A stretch of 64,000 bases of DNA from Rugalucina vietnamica (lineage: Eukaryota > Mollusca > Bivalvia > Lucinida > Lucinidae). Both the position numbers and the translations under genes were made by a program. The notes under the pieces are model-generated. The model was given only the letters and a program-made list of their open reading frames with translations, ran no database searches and was not told where the DNA came from. Numbering within the stretch: the stretch's first letter is position 1; every line of letters starts with the position of its first letter. Positions 36,101 through 40,486 of this stretch are shown one piece after another. The stretch spans positions 402,501-466,500 of the forward strand of contig OZ024878.1 of NCBI GenBank assembly GCA_964017185.1, given 5' to 3'.

Positions 36101-38688
36101 TTGACCTTGCCATAAAATAGGTCAAGGTCATCCCAGCATTATGATGTATACCAACTTTGTAGAACTCTATTGCCTGATGCTTCAAACTTTCAAAATCATA
36201 GGACTTCTGCTTCTGGGAAGAAATTGTTTTAAAGGTTTTTGCTATTTATAGCTATGGCGACCATCTTAGTCATGTGACCTGGGTCATTTATGCAAACTTT
36301 CGTTCCCCCTTCCTAAGAATGCTCCGCAAGCAGTTTAACTTTGGTTTGCCATTTGGTTTCAGAGGAGAATATCATGGAAATTGTTGACGGACGACGTCGG
36401 ACGGACGACGGGGGCATGGTCATCCTATAAGCTCGCTTTTTGAGCCGAAGGGCTCATGTGAGCTTAAAATAGGTATTCCCATGCATACCAAAGTTTTGCT
36501 GTATAAAAGTGTGGTTCATGGGGTTTCACGGACACGTTATTCTGATATGGATAACCGACCATGCTCGAGATGACTTGAAATATGTCAAAACGTTGTAAGG
36601 CGTAGAATTATGTTTCAAATCGTAAATCATGCCATGTATACATGTATAAAGTTTTCTGTGCGTTCACGAAAAACACGTGAAAATGTAGCTTAGCAGAACC
36701 AATGTACGTATATACATAAGCCAGTATGTAAAATGTCACAAGGCGATAACAAATAGTTGATATTGGTTTTTCCCACCAACAGTTATGGTCATATGAAGCC
36801 GGGACCTCGGTTTATCGAACGAGTGACGCCTAGTTATACACACGAGTGTCTAAAATAATCAAATTCTGCATTGGAAGCTGTTAAAATGGAGGCATTTTAT
36901 TCGCGCCAAGCATTTGTAAATCCGACTCGCATTGAACGAGTAACGCATCTTTAATGGCAAACATGATAAGTGATATATATATGATGCGGTTTTAGAAAAT
37001 ATTTCGTGTCAAAGGTCACTTCTGGTTCCTTGTTCCGTCAGAATTAGACAGTTTAACGGAAAGACAACAATTTTCATTTGTAGGCGTTTCCTTCTCGCGC
37101 TCAACCTGCGAAATGTTCTTATTAAAATCATTTTGTACCTATCAATTACGTATTTATTTTTGCCATGTGATTTTAAAAGGCGACTGACTGAGCCACTGCG
37201 AGACAAAGTCCTCTACGGAACGTGTTTGCGTGAGTGTGTGTTTGTGAGTTAGAGTGCGTATGCGCGCTTAAAATTCAGAATATTGTTGTCCTGTTTTAGG
37301 GTTAAGCAAGGTTCGCAGCACGTTTGATCAGCTGGCTAACCTGCACTCCGATACACTTTTTTCTGTGTATGGAGAGGTCTAACAGAATACCGATGGCAAT
37401 ATTCCGTCTAGCAGCATGTAATGAAATCCAGAGGACCAATGGTCCTGTAAACGCTCACCGGGGGTCCGATACCCCCGCCCCTCCTCCTGGAATCTGAAAA
37501 GTTTACTTTTTGTTTGCAAAAATCATCTAAAATTCGTAATTATCGCACTCAATATGGCTGAAATACTGTTGAAGGCCTACAAAACCTCAAATTATTAGTA
37601 TGGCTATATGCATAATGTAGTTAGGATATCGCCCTTATGACATGCAGATGGGTGTTGTATGGGATCAAAACGAAACATCAACCAAATAAACCCCAAGCTT
37701 TCGAGTATCTGTTTGAAATACATGTATAAACATGCCAGCTCACGAGACAGCACGTGAAACTGTAGTTTTTACACCTTATAAATATACATATGTCTGTACA
37801 GGTACACTATACTATTTGAGTTAGTGCCTTACGTCCGCGGAAAACATTTAAAGTCATTCAGGGTGGCTAACTTATCCTAGCCACATTATTCCTGTACAAG
37901 CCTTCAGAATATGAACATTTTTATGTCCCCAAGAAAGAAATATTGACATGAGGATCGCTCGAAGATCAGCTCTTCTACCAAAACAAATACGATCGAGCTG
38001 TCGATTTCAACAGGTTAAAAGTCAACAAGAGAGAAACATTAATGTGAGGTGCCGTCTCGCACTTCAATTCCTTTACGATTTTAAGTATTTTATGCACAAG
38101 GGTATTTCCTGATTCTTGCATTCGCCAATAAATATAATCAGCTGATAATACATTTTTTTATTTCCTTAGCTATATTGTCACAGGGGAGACAAACAAAGAA
38201 AAGAAAAAAAATGCGGTTCGACCAGGAATCGAACCCAGAACCTTTCGTTTTGACTCCTAGCTTGCTACCTACTGAGCTACAGAGATAGACGTCCTACACT
38301 ATTTATTGCATGTCTTATTTAATTCGTCTCCGTTGGGCTGTTGGTAGTTTTCACTCTGTAATTCTTCATATTGCCCCTCGTCTTAGTCTCACATATGCCC
38401 TCACGAGTCGTCCCCCATCACACAGAAAGTCGTAACCGCACGCACCAGCAGCATTTACGTTCAAAAGTGAAAAATGTCTAATAGTAATAACTCATCCGTG
38501 ATTTTTGTGCATATTTGTCCATGTCACATTTATACGACTATTTTATCTCTTACACTGAGTAATATCTGATTGTATACATATAAATTTGAACTGGGCGCGT
38601 AGGCCATATCGATAGTTTGTTCTTTTTACAGGGCAAAGGTGCAATGTCAACGTTTTGGCTTATCGACGAGATTGCATCAATATTCTAA
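4052..38688 (+). CDS. Receptor-type guanylate cyclase, cytoplasmic half, 13 exons (5' partial)
   Basis: The product makes cGMP from GTP on the cytoplasmic face of a membrane. Exons: 4052-4129, 5071-5175, 5773-5844, 16422-16584, 16934-17095, 17902-18064, 18743-18895, 27176-27299, 28634-28702, 29091-29265, 32215-32313, 32550-32644 and 38632-38688. All have AG acceptors and GT donors, all phases agree, and the sum is 505 codons. Order: kinase-homology domain (exons 1-6), dimerisation coiled coil (exon 7), cyclase (exons 8-13). Visible catalytic residues are the metal aspartates in FSDIVGFT and TIGDAYMV, the guanine-selecting Glu (KVETIGD) and Cys (YCLFGD), and the Asn and Arg of NTASRME. The kinase-like domain has HGR for HRD and GYG for DFG, as expected of a pseudokinase. 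Ectodomain and membrane exons are not seen. Introns are large and loaded with retroelements. Confidence 0.93.
4277..4470 (+). mobile_element. Old Naiad 3'-region fragment, plus strand
   Basis: The blocks ACCACGAGGACCGAA, GTGAACCACTGCAGAAG and TACTGATCGTTCC match the 3' region of the intact element. It lies just before an opposite-strand copy, making an inverted pair. Confidence 0.75.
4476..4820 (-). mobile_element. Old Naiad 3'-region fragment, minus strand
   Basis: It begins with the element's 3' terminus (AAAAAGGTACACGCAGGC, RC) and runs through the CCACTCAGTTACC and CTTCTGCAGTGGTTC blocks with many differences from the young copies. Confidence 0.8.
4925..5070 (+). pseudogene. Partial tandem duplication of cyclase exon 2 with its acceptor
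   Basis: A unit of about 146 bp ahead of exon 2 repeats its acceptor (TGTTACAG) and the 5' two thirds of its coding sequence, reading [19 protein letters not shown] against [19 protein letters not shown] in the real exon. It lacks the EYCSRGSLQ end and a donor. A second, shorter echo (ACAACCCTAACCTAACAA) starts near 5005. As it stands it cannot serve as an exon. Confidence 0.8.
5071..5175 (+). CDS. Guanylate cyclase exon 2 (kinase-homology domain)
   Basis: TGTTACAG acceptor, GTAAGC donor, 35 codons, phase 0. It carries the [10 protein letters not shown] strand-helix and the hinge-like [11 protein letters not shown] motif typical of receptor guanylate cyclases. Confidence 0.9.
5200..5270 (-). 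mobile_element. Short Naiad 3'-terminal fragment
   Basis: About 70 bp matching the extreme 3' end of the element (ACAAGTAGGCAAAGATC through CCAAAAACCGAGGTGG), with only a few changes. Confidence 0.8.
5271..5772. other. Intron remainder, nothing recognised
   Basis: This is the rest of the intron between exons 2 and 3. No repeat or coding motif was recognised. Confidence 0.4.
5773..5844 (+). CDS. Guanylate cyclase exon 3 (kinase-homology domain)
   Basis: TTTTTTCAG acceptor, GTAAGT donor, 24 codons, phase 0. It encodes [14 protein letters not shown] then [10 protein letters not shown], the family's 'LDW.F..SLI.DI' helix. Confidence 0.92.
5986..8126 (-). mobile_element. Naiad Penelope-like element, 5'-truncated copy
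   Basis: The copy has an intact 3' terminus at the left (AAAAAGGTACAAGTAGGC), the 3' region to about 6606, then RT coding sequence. Homology to the full element stops just upstream of the [11 protein letters not shown] block, so the endonuclease half is missing, the usual 5' truncation of target-primed insertions. The SECIS-like stem-loop lies at 6561-6636 with one compensating wobble (GGGGCU). Confidence 0.9.
6607..8126 (-). pseudogene. Naiad reverse transcriptase, truncated but open
   Basis: An uninterrupted RT frame of about 500 codons, nearly identical to the RT of the full copy at 56862-58529. It carries [13 protein letters not shown], the motif A region [28 protein letters not shown] and the catalytic RYLDDLL. 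It lacks the GIY-YIG and CxC parts and has no start of its own; residues upstream of the VVVVCRLH block come from flanking DNA. It is one of the youngest-looking copies and sits inside the cyclase intron between exons 3 and 4, in the opposite sense. Confidence 0.9.
8127..8623. other. Unassigned DNA with a CRE-like palindrome
   Basis: No gene was recognised. A GTGACGTCAC palindrome at 8456-8465 lies within a 24-bp sequence (8453-8476) that recurs, perfectly inverted, at 9682-9705. Confidence 0.4.
8453..8476 (+). repeat. Left copy of a 24-bp perfect inverted repeat
   Basis: It starts CTGTGACGTCACTCA and ends ACTTTC; its exact reverse complement lies at 9682-9705. The 1.2-kb interval holds a THAP-like fragment, so these could be transposon ends or paired promoter elements. 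Confidence 0.7.
8624..8700 (+). pseudogene. THAP-like zinc-finger N-terminus, broken
   Basis: From the ATG at about 8624 the frame reads MPQCQAINC, a TAA stop, then [14 protein letters not shown]. This resembles the start of THAP domains (M-P-x-C-x-A-x-x-C ... G-x-S-F-x-x-(F/I)-P). The stop falls inside the motif and the rest of the C2CH domain is not visible, so it is probably a relic of a THAP gene or a THAP-bearing DNA transposon. The match is short. Confidence 0.4.
9193..9335 (+). repeat. Two-copy tandem repeat, 73-bp unit
   Basis: AGTTGTTTACATAAAGAC starts at 9193 and again at 9266, each followed by CATCAAAAGATGCGACCGC and TCGTTTGATC. Confidence 0.8.
9682..9705 (-). repeat. Right copy of the 24-bp perfect inverted repeat
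   Basis: Exact reverse complement of 8453-8476, again including GTGACGTCAC. Confidence 0.7.
9706..10861. other. AT-rich intron sequence, nothing recognised
   Basis: It lies inside the cyclase intron between exons 3 and 4. No family motif or repeat shared with the rest of the window was seen. Confidence 0.4.
10862..12135 (+). mobile_element. Naiad copy with internal RT deletion, plus strand
   Basis: RT sequence jumps from LACNDRKA straight to [12 protein letters not shown], deleting the catalytic core (the YLDD region). The thumb-side RT then runs open to a stop in ACATAA at about 11508-11510. The SECIS-like stem-loop is at 11481-11556 and a complete 3' region ends in a T-run at about 12135. 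A second plus-strand copy follows directly. Confidence 0.88.
12136..12911 (+). mobile_element. Naiad RT fragment, plus strand, in tandem
   Basis: It starts at the SSDQSRYTL part of RT and runs through [17 protein letters not shown] and the thumb to [11 protein letters not shown]. There it ends abruptly against the 3' terminus of a minus-strand copy, making a tail-to-tail inversion junction. A D-loop-like frameshift (missing TTGG) near 12172 breaks the frame at its left end. Confidence 0.85.
12912..14193 (-). mobile_element. Naiad copy with telomeric insert, minus strand
   Basis: Intact 3' terminus at 12912, 3' region, SECIS-like stem-loop at 13480-13555, then RT thumb-side coding sequence. 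About 20 bp of RT sequence is replaced at 13638-13676 by a palindrome of telomeric repeats. The copy is cut at 14193 by a 3'-terminal fragment of another Naiad; its RT resumes at about 14312. Confidence 0.88.
13638..13676. repeat. Palindromic interstitial telomeric repeat
   Basis: Three GGGTTA units are followed directly by three CCCTAA units and CCC, giving 15-nt arms around a TTA centre. Read on the plus strand this is G-strand then C-strand, the arrangement expected of two telomere ends joined. It sits within Naiad RT sequence and happens to keep the frame open. Confidence 0.9.
14194..14310 (-). mobile_element. Naiad 3'-terminal fragment inserted in another Naiad's RT
   Basis: About 115 bp of the element's 3' end (AAAAAGGTACAAGTAGGC through ACCATGAAACAT) separates the RT codons for VNQI and PPELQ, which are adjacent in the intact copies. 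Confidence 0.88.
14311..15438 (-). pseudogene. Naiad reverse transcriptase N-terminal part, minus strand
   Basis: An open RT segment from the linker ([15 protein letters not shown]) through [34 protein letters not shown] and RYLDDLL to MVNQI, interrupted there by the 14194-14310 fragment. It is 5'-truncated at about 15438, where TATGCATATG joins it to an opposite-strand copy. The CxC motif and endonuclease are missing. Confidence 0.88.
15439..16255 (+). mobile_element. Naiad 3' part, plus strand
   Basis: RT C-terminus from [12 protein letters not shown] to the stop, SECIS-like stem-loop at 15598-15673 (apical TTAAA altered to TTAGA), and a full 3' region ending CTTGTAC plus T-run. It forms a head-to-head inversion with the preceding copy and ends about 165 bp before cyclase exon 4. 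Confidence 0.88.
16422..16584 (+). CDS. Guanylate cyclase exon 4 (kinase-homology catalytic loop)
   Basis: TATATACAG acceptor. It encodes [16 protein letters not shown], then [22 protein letters not shown] replaces the HRD of active kinases, and GYG replaces the DYG/DFG normally kept here. Two overlapping donors exist (GGTGTAG); the one after 16584 gives phase 1 and matches exon 5, so I chose it. Confidence 0.9.
16934..17095 (+). CDS. Guanylate cyclase exon 5 (kinase-homology C-lobe)
   Basis: ATTTCAG acceptor, GGTATG donor. It encodes [11 protein letters not shown] and [13 protein letters not shown], the most recognisable C-lobe motifs of receptor guanylate cyclases. Phase 1 at both ends. 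Confidence 0.95.
17156..17260 (-). mobile_element. Tiny old Naiad scraps
   Basis: GGCGCAATCAGAAAGAAATTCC (17165-17186) matches the element's 3' end, and CATAGTGTCTGTGATAAAAT (17236-17255) matches minus-strand RT. Both are short and diverged. Confidence 0.5.
17261..17820. other. Intron sequence, nothing recognised
   Basis: AT-rich intron 5 with no identified element. Confidence 0.4.
17828..17895 (+). repeat. Short hairpin repeat (GAGGCGGTTCTAGCG family)
   Basis: CGAGGCGGCTCAGCCGAGGC then GGTTCTAGCG and CACAATCTATGTG. A sister copy with a perfect AACTGCCTC/GAGGCAGTT hairpin is at 35628-35690. It lies just upstream of the exon 6 acceptor. Confidence 0.55.
17902..18064 (+). CDS. Guanylate cyclase exon 6 (end of kinase-homology domain)
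   Basis: TGTTTCAG acceptor, AG/GTATTG donor. It encodes RPLRPDF and [13 protein letters not shown], the kinase subdomain XI 'CW..DP..RP.F' motif. Starts phase 1, ends phase 2, matching its neighbours. Confidence 0.95.
18112..18400 (+). mobile_element. Old Naiad 3'-region fragment
   Basis: Plus-strand match from GTACTTCTGTTGTGGTTC to the terminal GCCTGCTTGTACT, with many substitutions. Confidence 0.8.
18594..18641. repeat. Interrupted poly-T tract
   Basis: Runs of T broken by single G or C. Confidence 0.95.
18743..18895 (+). CDS. Guanylate cyclase exon 7 (dimerisation coiled coil)
   Basis: TTCGACAG acceptor, AG/GTATAT donor. It encodes [20 protein letters not shown] then [11 protein letters not shown], the signalling helix that joins the kinase-homology and cyclase domains. 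Phase 2 at both ends. Confidence 0.96.
19135..20042. mobile_element. Harbinger-like foldback (MITE-type) element
   Basis: Ends are GGGGATG and CATCCCC, flanked by TTA on both sides (19132-19134 and 20043-20045), fitting the 3-bp TTA/TAA target duplications and G-rich ends of PIF/Harbinger elements. The terminal inverted repeats are about 305 bp each (to about 19438 and from about 19738). Between them lie three tandem units. There is no transposase, so it is non-autonomous. Superfamily assignment is inference from target site and ends. Confidence 0.8.
19453..19722 (+). repeat. Three-copy tandem repeat inside the foldback element
   Basis: ATTATTTCTTCTTGAG starts at 19453, 19545 and 19630. Units of 85-92 bp differ mainly by a short insertion (CATATATGC). 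Confidence 0.92.
20080..20345 (-). mobile_element. Very old Naiad 3'-region fragment
   Basis: Weak but ordered matches: GCAATGATCAGGTACTGG, AAGCCATATGAGCAAGAGAC, AATCAGTTACATG and GAGGACCACAGCAGAA. Confidence 0.6.
20597..20703. repeat. Hairpin-ended dispersed repeat with CGTC-rich tract
   Basis: AGCTCACCTGAGCC, GAA, GGCTCACAGGTGAGCT forms a near-perfect hairpin, followed by a (GTC)/(GTCC) microsatellite at 20650-20703. Same family as 2598-2760. Confidence 0.75.
20781..21345 (+). mobile_element. Naiad 3'-region copy (no RT)
   Basis: Plus-strand copy starting at TTGTCTGTTGCTTGGCCC and running almost to the 3' terminus (GATTGCGCCTTTCCTGAT). Close to the young copies in sequence. Confidence 0.88.
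21372..22130 (+). repeat. Tandem repeat, about 315-335 bp units, diverged
   Basis: CGGATAAGAACTCTGGTTGC starts at about 21379, 21693 and 22030. Each is followed by CCATAGACTTATAATGG, and the first two by GCAGAAATGTTTATTGAGTAG. Confidence 0.85.
22102..22760 (+). repeat. Dispersed repeat bounded by about 95-bp direct repeats
   Basis: TTTTTTGAAAACTATTGCAG, then GATGAAGGTATATGATTAAT, occurs at about 22102-22196 and 22667-22760. Between them are blocks (CAAGATGGCCGCCATGCCC, GACCTTGACCTATTTTATGG) shared, inverted, with 35690-36466. Confidence 0.65.
22985..25110 (+). repeat. Degenerate tandem array, period about 165-200 bp
   Basis: A motif close to CATGAATATTAATGAAA recurs near 23153, 23318, 23505, 23684, 23880, 24062, 24246, 24503 and 24693. 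Between these, in register, come lines such as AAATCACTTGTATCTGACC and TTGGTACCATTTTCAGC. It looks like an old satellite-like array in the intron between exons 7 and 8. Boundaries are approximate. Confidence 0.55.
25111..26875. other. AT-rich intron, nothing recognised
   Basis: Includes A-runs near 26207-26235. No coding or repeat-family signal was recognised. Confidence 0.45.
26876..27110. repeat. Repeat remnant ending in poly-T
   Basis: Contains CTTGACCAAGATGACCGTCATACCCATATATG (two blocks of the 22-kb repeat family), CTCAGGTGAGCGATC and a T-run at 27078-27106. Confidence 0.55.
27176..27299 (+). CDS. Guanylate cyclase exon 8 (first metal-binding motif)
   Basis: TACTTCAG acceptor, GTAATA donor. 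It encodes [20 protein letters not shown] then [11 protein letters not shown]; the Asp of FSDIVGFT is one of the two metal ligands of class III cyclases. Starts in phase 2, ends phase 0. Confidence 0.97.
27300..28633. other. Intron 8 with a repeat-family stretch
   Basis: About 27780-28020 (TTGGTCCTTTGAGATCAGCGAGGA, AAAGGGTCACTGACG, in two blocks) matches a dispersed family also present near 45254-45500, and 28511-28600 repeats its right part. A TAAA/TAATAA-rich tract lies near 28388-28415. No other feature. Confidence 0.5.
28634..28702 (+). CDS. Guanylate cyclase exon 9
   Basis: TGTTCCAG acceptor, GTATGT donor, 23 codons, phase 0: [20 protein letters not shown], then VYK. This is the conserved cyclase helix between the two metal-site motifs. 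Confidence 0.96.
29041..29082. repeat. ATT microsatellite next to exon 10
   Basis: An imperfect (ATT)n run forms the stretch just before the TTTCAG acceptor. Confidence 0.9.
29091..29265 (+). CDS. Guanylate cyclase exon 10 (second metal site, guanine selection)
   Basis: AATTTCAG acceptor, GTGTGT donor. It encodes [20 protein letters not shown] through [10 protein letters not shown]. The Glu of VETIGD is the purine-selecting residue of guanylate (not adenylate) cyclases and the Asp is the second metal ligand. Ends phase 1. Confidence 0.97.
29540..29905 (+). repeat. Diverged single copies of the 376-bp repeat family
   Basis: TGATCCTCTTGAAGTAGTAA, GGGAGGTAGTATGGACCATA and TGAACCCTCATCAGTG match the unit that is tandem at 61206-62020, with a second decayed part from about 29665. 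Confidence 0.7.
29925..30800 (+). mobile_element. Naiad RT C-terminal fragment with 3' region, decayed
   Basis: Plus strand, from the [12 protein letters not shown] region (frameshifted) to a full thumb, stop (TTTAAG in place of the usual TTAAAG) and 3' region. It has several indels and a degraded SECIS-like loop near 30359-30434. It ends in an inversion junction with the next copy. Confidence 0.85.
30801..31396 (-). mobile_element. Naiad 3'-region copy, minus strand
   Basis: Minus-strand 3' region lacking the last 30 or so bases of the terminus, ending inside the SECIS-like loop (GTCGGGGCCATC). Confidence 0.85.
31397..31770. other. Non-Naiad spacer between two Naiad pieces
   Basis: About 375 bp without similarity to the flanking element. 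It was not recognised; open frames here are not convincing. Confidence 0.5.
31771..32048 (-). mobile_element. Naiad RT 3' end, minus strand, decayed
   Basis: Contains the SECIS-like stem-loop (31793-31868) and RT C-terminal codons up to the YKFKK block. It lies about 165 bp upstream of cyclase exon 11. Confidence 0.85.
32215..32313 (+). CDS. Guanylate cyclase exon 11 (catalytic Asn/Arg)
   Basis: ATATTCAG acceptor, GGTAAA donor, phase 1 at both ends. It encodes [20 protein letters not shown] then [12 protein letters not shown]. The Cys of YCLFGD marks guanine specificity, and Asn and Arg of NTASRME are the transition-state residues. Confidence 0.98.
32550..32644 (+). CDS. Guanylate cyclase exon 12
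   Basis: CTTTCAG acceptor, GTAAAA donor. It encodes [17 protein letters not shown] and the end [11 protein letters not shown], standard cyclase C-terminal motifs. Starts phase 1, ends phase 0. Confidence 0.96.
32683..33172 (-). mobile_element. Naiad 3'-region copy in the last intron
   Basis: Intact 3' terminus at 32683 and good similarity to young copies. It stops at GAGTAAGTTG (33172), part way through the 3' region, so it is a very short 5'-truncated insertion. Confidence 0.88.
33502..33577 (+). other. tRNA-like sequence (probably a pseudogene)
   Basis: A-box-like TAGCTCAGTAAGTAGC and B-box GGGTTCGAGTCC with acceptor-like ends GTCTTAC/CTAGGAC. The anticodon arm is A-rich and does not fold, so a functional tRNA is unlikely. 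The inverted counterpart is at 38217-38288. Confidence 0.5.
33885..34110 (+). mobile_element. tRNA-derived SINE, full length
   Basis: The tRNA head has box A (GTGGCCGAGCGGTTGAGAGC) and box B (GTTCGAGCCCCAC), followed by a body with AAGTTCAACTTGCGGGAGTG and a 3' end GGGACGTAAAACTGAAC. The other arm of the inverted repeat lacks it, marking an empty site. Confidence 0.82.
34246..34332 (+). other. Possible small terminal exon, unassigned
   Basis: After TTTCAAACAG a phase-0 frame of 28 codons plus TAG starts [14 protein letters not shown]. It could splice in phase to cyclase exon 12 as an alternative end, but it resembles no cyclase C-terminus I know. Weak. Confidence 0.15.
34585..34745. repeat. 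SINE-related fragment
   Basis: A minus-strand SINE body (GGGAGAACCCTGAGAAAACG, CACAAGCAGAATTTGG) lies beside a tRNA-like box pair (TAGTGGTTCAATCAGTCG, GCGTTCAATCC) on the plus strand. Confidence 0.55.
35190..35325 (+). repeat. tRNA-derived SINE fragment, second family
   Basis: Box B-like GCGGGTTTGATCCCGG, then a tail ending GGATTAACGTTAAACCTCAA, a common mollusc SINE tail form. Confidence 0.5.
35628..35690 (+). repeat. Short hairpin repeat with perfect 9-bp stem
   Basis: AACTGCCTC, GCA loop, GAGGCAGTT, then CTAACGAGCG and CACAATCTGTGT. Sister copy at 17828-17895. Confidence 0.6.
35690..36466 (-). repeat. Hairpin-ended dispersed repeat, two tandem units
   Basis: Two units of nearly 400 bp each start TGCATGGGC.(A/C)CCTAA.TTGACC and include AGCCATGGCGGCCATT or a similar box. 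The right end has GACGGACGACG runs and the terminal hairpin AAGCTCGC...GAGCCGAAGGGCTC...GTGAGCTT. Related to 2598, 20597 and 22102. Confidence 0.7.
36467..37737. other. Intron sequence, nothing recognised
   Basis: Contains a short repeat-like CACCGGGGGTCCGATACCCC (37458-37477) but no gene. Confidence 0.4.
37738..38490 (-). repeat. Right arm of the large inverted repeat
   Basis: Inverted counterpart of 33299-34212, including CACGTGAAACTGTAGTTTTT and CTAACTTATCCTAGCCAC, without the SINE. It ends about 140 bp before the last cyclase exon. Confidence 0.82.
38217..38288 (-). other. tRNA-like sequence, minus strand
   Basis: Reverse complement shows TAGCTCAGTAGGTAGC and GGGTTCGATTCC with a better-paired T arm than its partner at 33502. 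The ends do not form an acceptor stem, so it is probably a pseudogene or SINE head. Confidence 0.5.
38632..38688 (+). CDS. Guanylate cyclase exon 13 with stop codon
   Basis: TTTTTACAG acceptor, phase 0. It encodes [18 protein letters not shown] and stops at TAA (38686-38688). GKG.M.T.WL is the usual C-terminal motif. A polyadenylation signal follows. Confidence 0.96.
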   Translation, partial: GKGAMSTFWLIDEIASIF

Positions 38689-38727
38689 CTCAGTTTTGTC
38701 TGTTGCTCTAATGTTGGGCTGGTATGG

Positions 38728-38733
38728 AATAAA
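38728..38733 (+). terminator. Likely polyadenylation signal of the cyclase gene
   Basis: AATAAA lies 40 bp after the stop codon. A 3' UTR this short is plausible but other signals may be used. Confidence 0.5.
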
Positions 38734-39439
38734 AATGCCATGTTAACAGCTATCTGACACGATTGTCGAGCATCACCATTACCGCATATAATTATTTCTA
38801 AGGAACAATTCCGTTTCATCAGTCACCATAATCAGTGTCAGTGTCAGTTTCTCTTGTTAATACAATGTGTTTGTGTTATGTGAAAATTAAAACTTCACGT
38901 TTGAACATTATGTCTGCTTTATTGTACTTTATTGAACCTTTACCATGACAATGTACACATCACAAGAATAATCAGAAATTGGTTGATGGTAGTAACAAGA
39001 AAACAAAACAAGAGTTAAATATGCGCAAAAAGTATACGATATATTTAGGTTAAAACGACAGGTAAAAGTAAGTAGTTGTAAATCAAATCTTAGTGCTATA
39101 ATCCATATGTACAGAGACGCGTCCGTGATAAATAACTTCAAATAAGGGAAGTGGGCTCAAGCGCTTTAAAGTAGTAAGCATCAATTGCCTATTATATACT
39201 AAAGGAATAAACAGACTCAGCAAACACCTTAGATCATTGTAGGCTGGCTTTGCAATACAAGCCTTTGGTGTAACTGATCGTATTACATGAAAGCAATATC
39301 TAAACGTCAAATTACAGCATATAAAGACACTATGTCTGCATGCTTGATAGCGTGCGCATAATCTCATTGACTGACAGTAGCACACCATTGAAACATGACC
39401 AATTAAAGTATTTGAACCAAAACCAATTTTAGGTTTCTA
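38734..39439. other. Intergenic DNA, nothing recognised
   Basis: No gene or repeat was recognised. Confidence 0.4.
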
Positions 39440-39442
39440 AAA

Positions 39443-39727
39443 GGGTACAAGTAGGCAACGATCAGGAAAAGGCGCAATCAGAAAAAGATTCCCAAACCAA
39501 AAAAACGAAGCGGGAAAAACCAAACTAACAATAAGGTGCGTATACCATGAAAACATTTCGTAAGCCGAATGAGCAGCTATTTTCCCAATACGTGGCCACT
39601 CAGTTACCTAAACTTAACTTAAATATGATAACAATAATAAGACGCCAAAAGCACACAAAAAATAAATTCCAAGACGTAAAACAATAAGAACCACCACAGA
39701 AGTATCGCCTTGGAGCGATCAGTAATG
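39443..39727 (-). mobile_element. Naiad 3'-terminal fragment
   Basis: Minus strand, from AAGGGTACAAGTAGGC to GGAGCGATCAGTAAT; moderately diverged. Confidence 0.85.
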
Positions 39728-39826
39728 AAAGTCAAGGAACCGACATCGTATATCCTAGCTCATAAAAATCCGTAATAGCATTGACGAATACGAGATATGT
39801 ATCCATACAGGCATACAGGCATGGAC

Positions 39827-39858
39827 CCTTCCCCCCCCCCACCCCCACCCCCCCCCCC

Positions 39859-39901
<43 letters not shown>
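39827..39901. repeat. Poly-C then poly-A low-complexity tract
   Basis: C-runs with single A interruptions pass into a run of about 40 A. Frames translated through it are meaningless. Confidence 0.95.
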
Positions 39902-39902
<1 letters not shown>

Positions 39903-40315
39903 AAGGAGGTGTGATCAGATGTTCGCAAAGGGTGAGCATCACCTGCCAGTTATAGTGCACCCGCCATGTTCATATGACGTAGTTACAGCAGGCTCTAGCA
40001 TAGCGAACTAGCTGAGAGACATATACTTCGTAAGCAGGTGTGAGTGAATATTGCTACTCATAGATGGAAAGTTAACCACTGGGAAATTAAAGCCATCCCT
40101 CTTGTCATAAAGCCTAGTAATAAGCTTTCCATTGTCAATATTGAGATAACAATCTAGATACTGGACTCGGTTGTGTCCTTAATATCAAGTTTACATGGAT
40201 AGATGACATCAATAAACTACGAATTTTGTTAATTATTCTGAGATTAAACATCATCTATGTATCTGTATGTGAAATTGAATTGTTGTGCAAAATGTTTACA
40301 GATGTTTACTATCTC
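39902..40315. other. Intergenic DNA, nothing recognised
   Basis: No element was recognised. Confidence 0.35.
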
Positions 40316-40486
40316 TAAACTGAGTGGCCACCTATTGGGAAAATAGCTGCTCATTCGGCTTACGATATGTTTCATGGTATAAGTGCCTGATTGTTGGTTT
40401 GGTTTTTTCCCACCTCGGTTTTTGGAGTGGGAATCTTTTTCTGATTGCGTCTTTTCCTGATCTTTGCCTACTTATACCTTTTTACA
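40316..40486 (+). mobile_element. Naiad 3'-terminal fragment
   Basis: The last 170 bp of the element on the plus strand, ending GATCTTTGCCTACTTATACC plus T-run. Confidence 0.88.

Noticed and set aside
39760-40011. Open frames through the poly-C/poly-A tract
   Set aside because: Low-complexity translation only.
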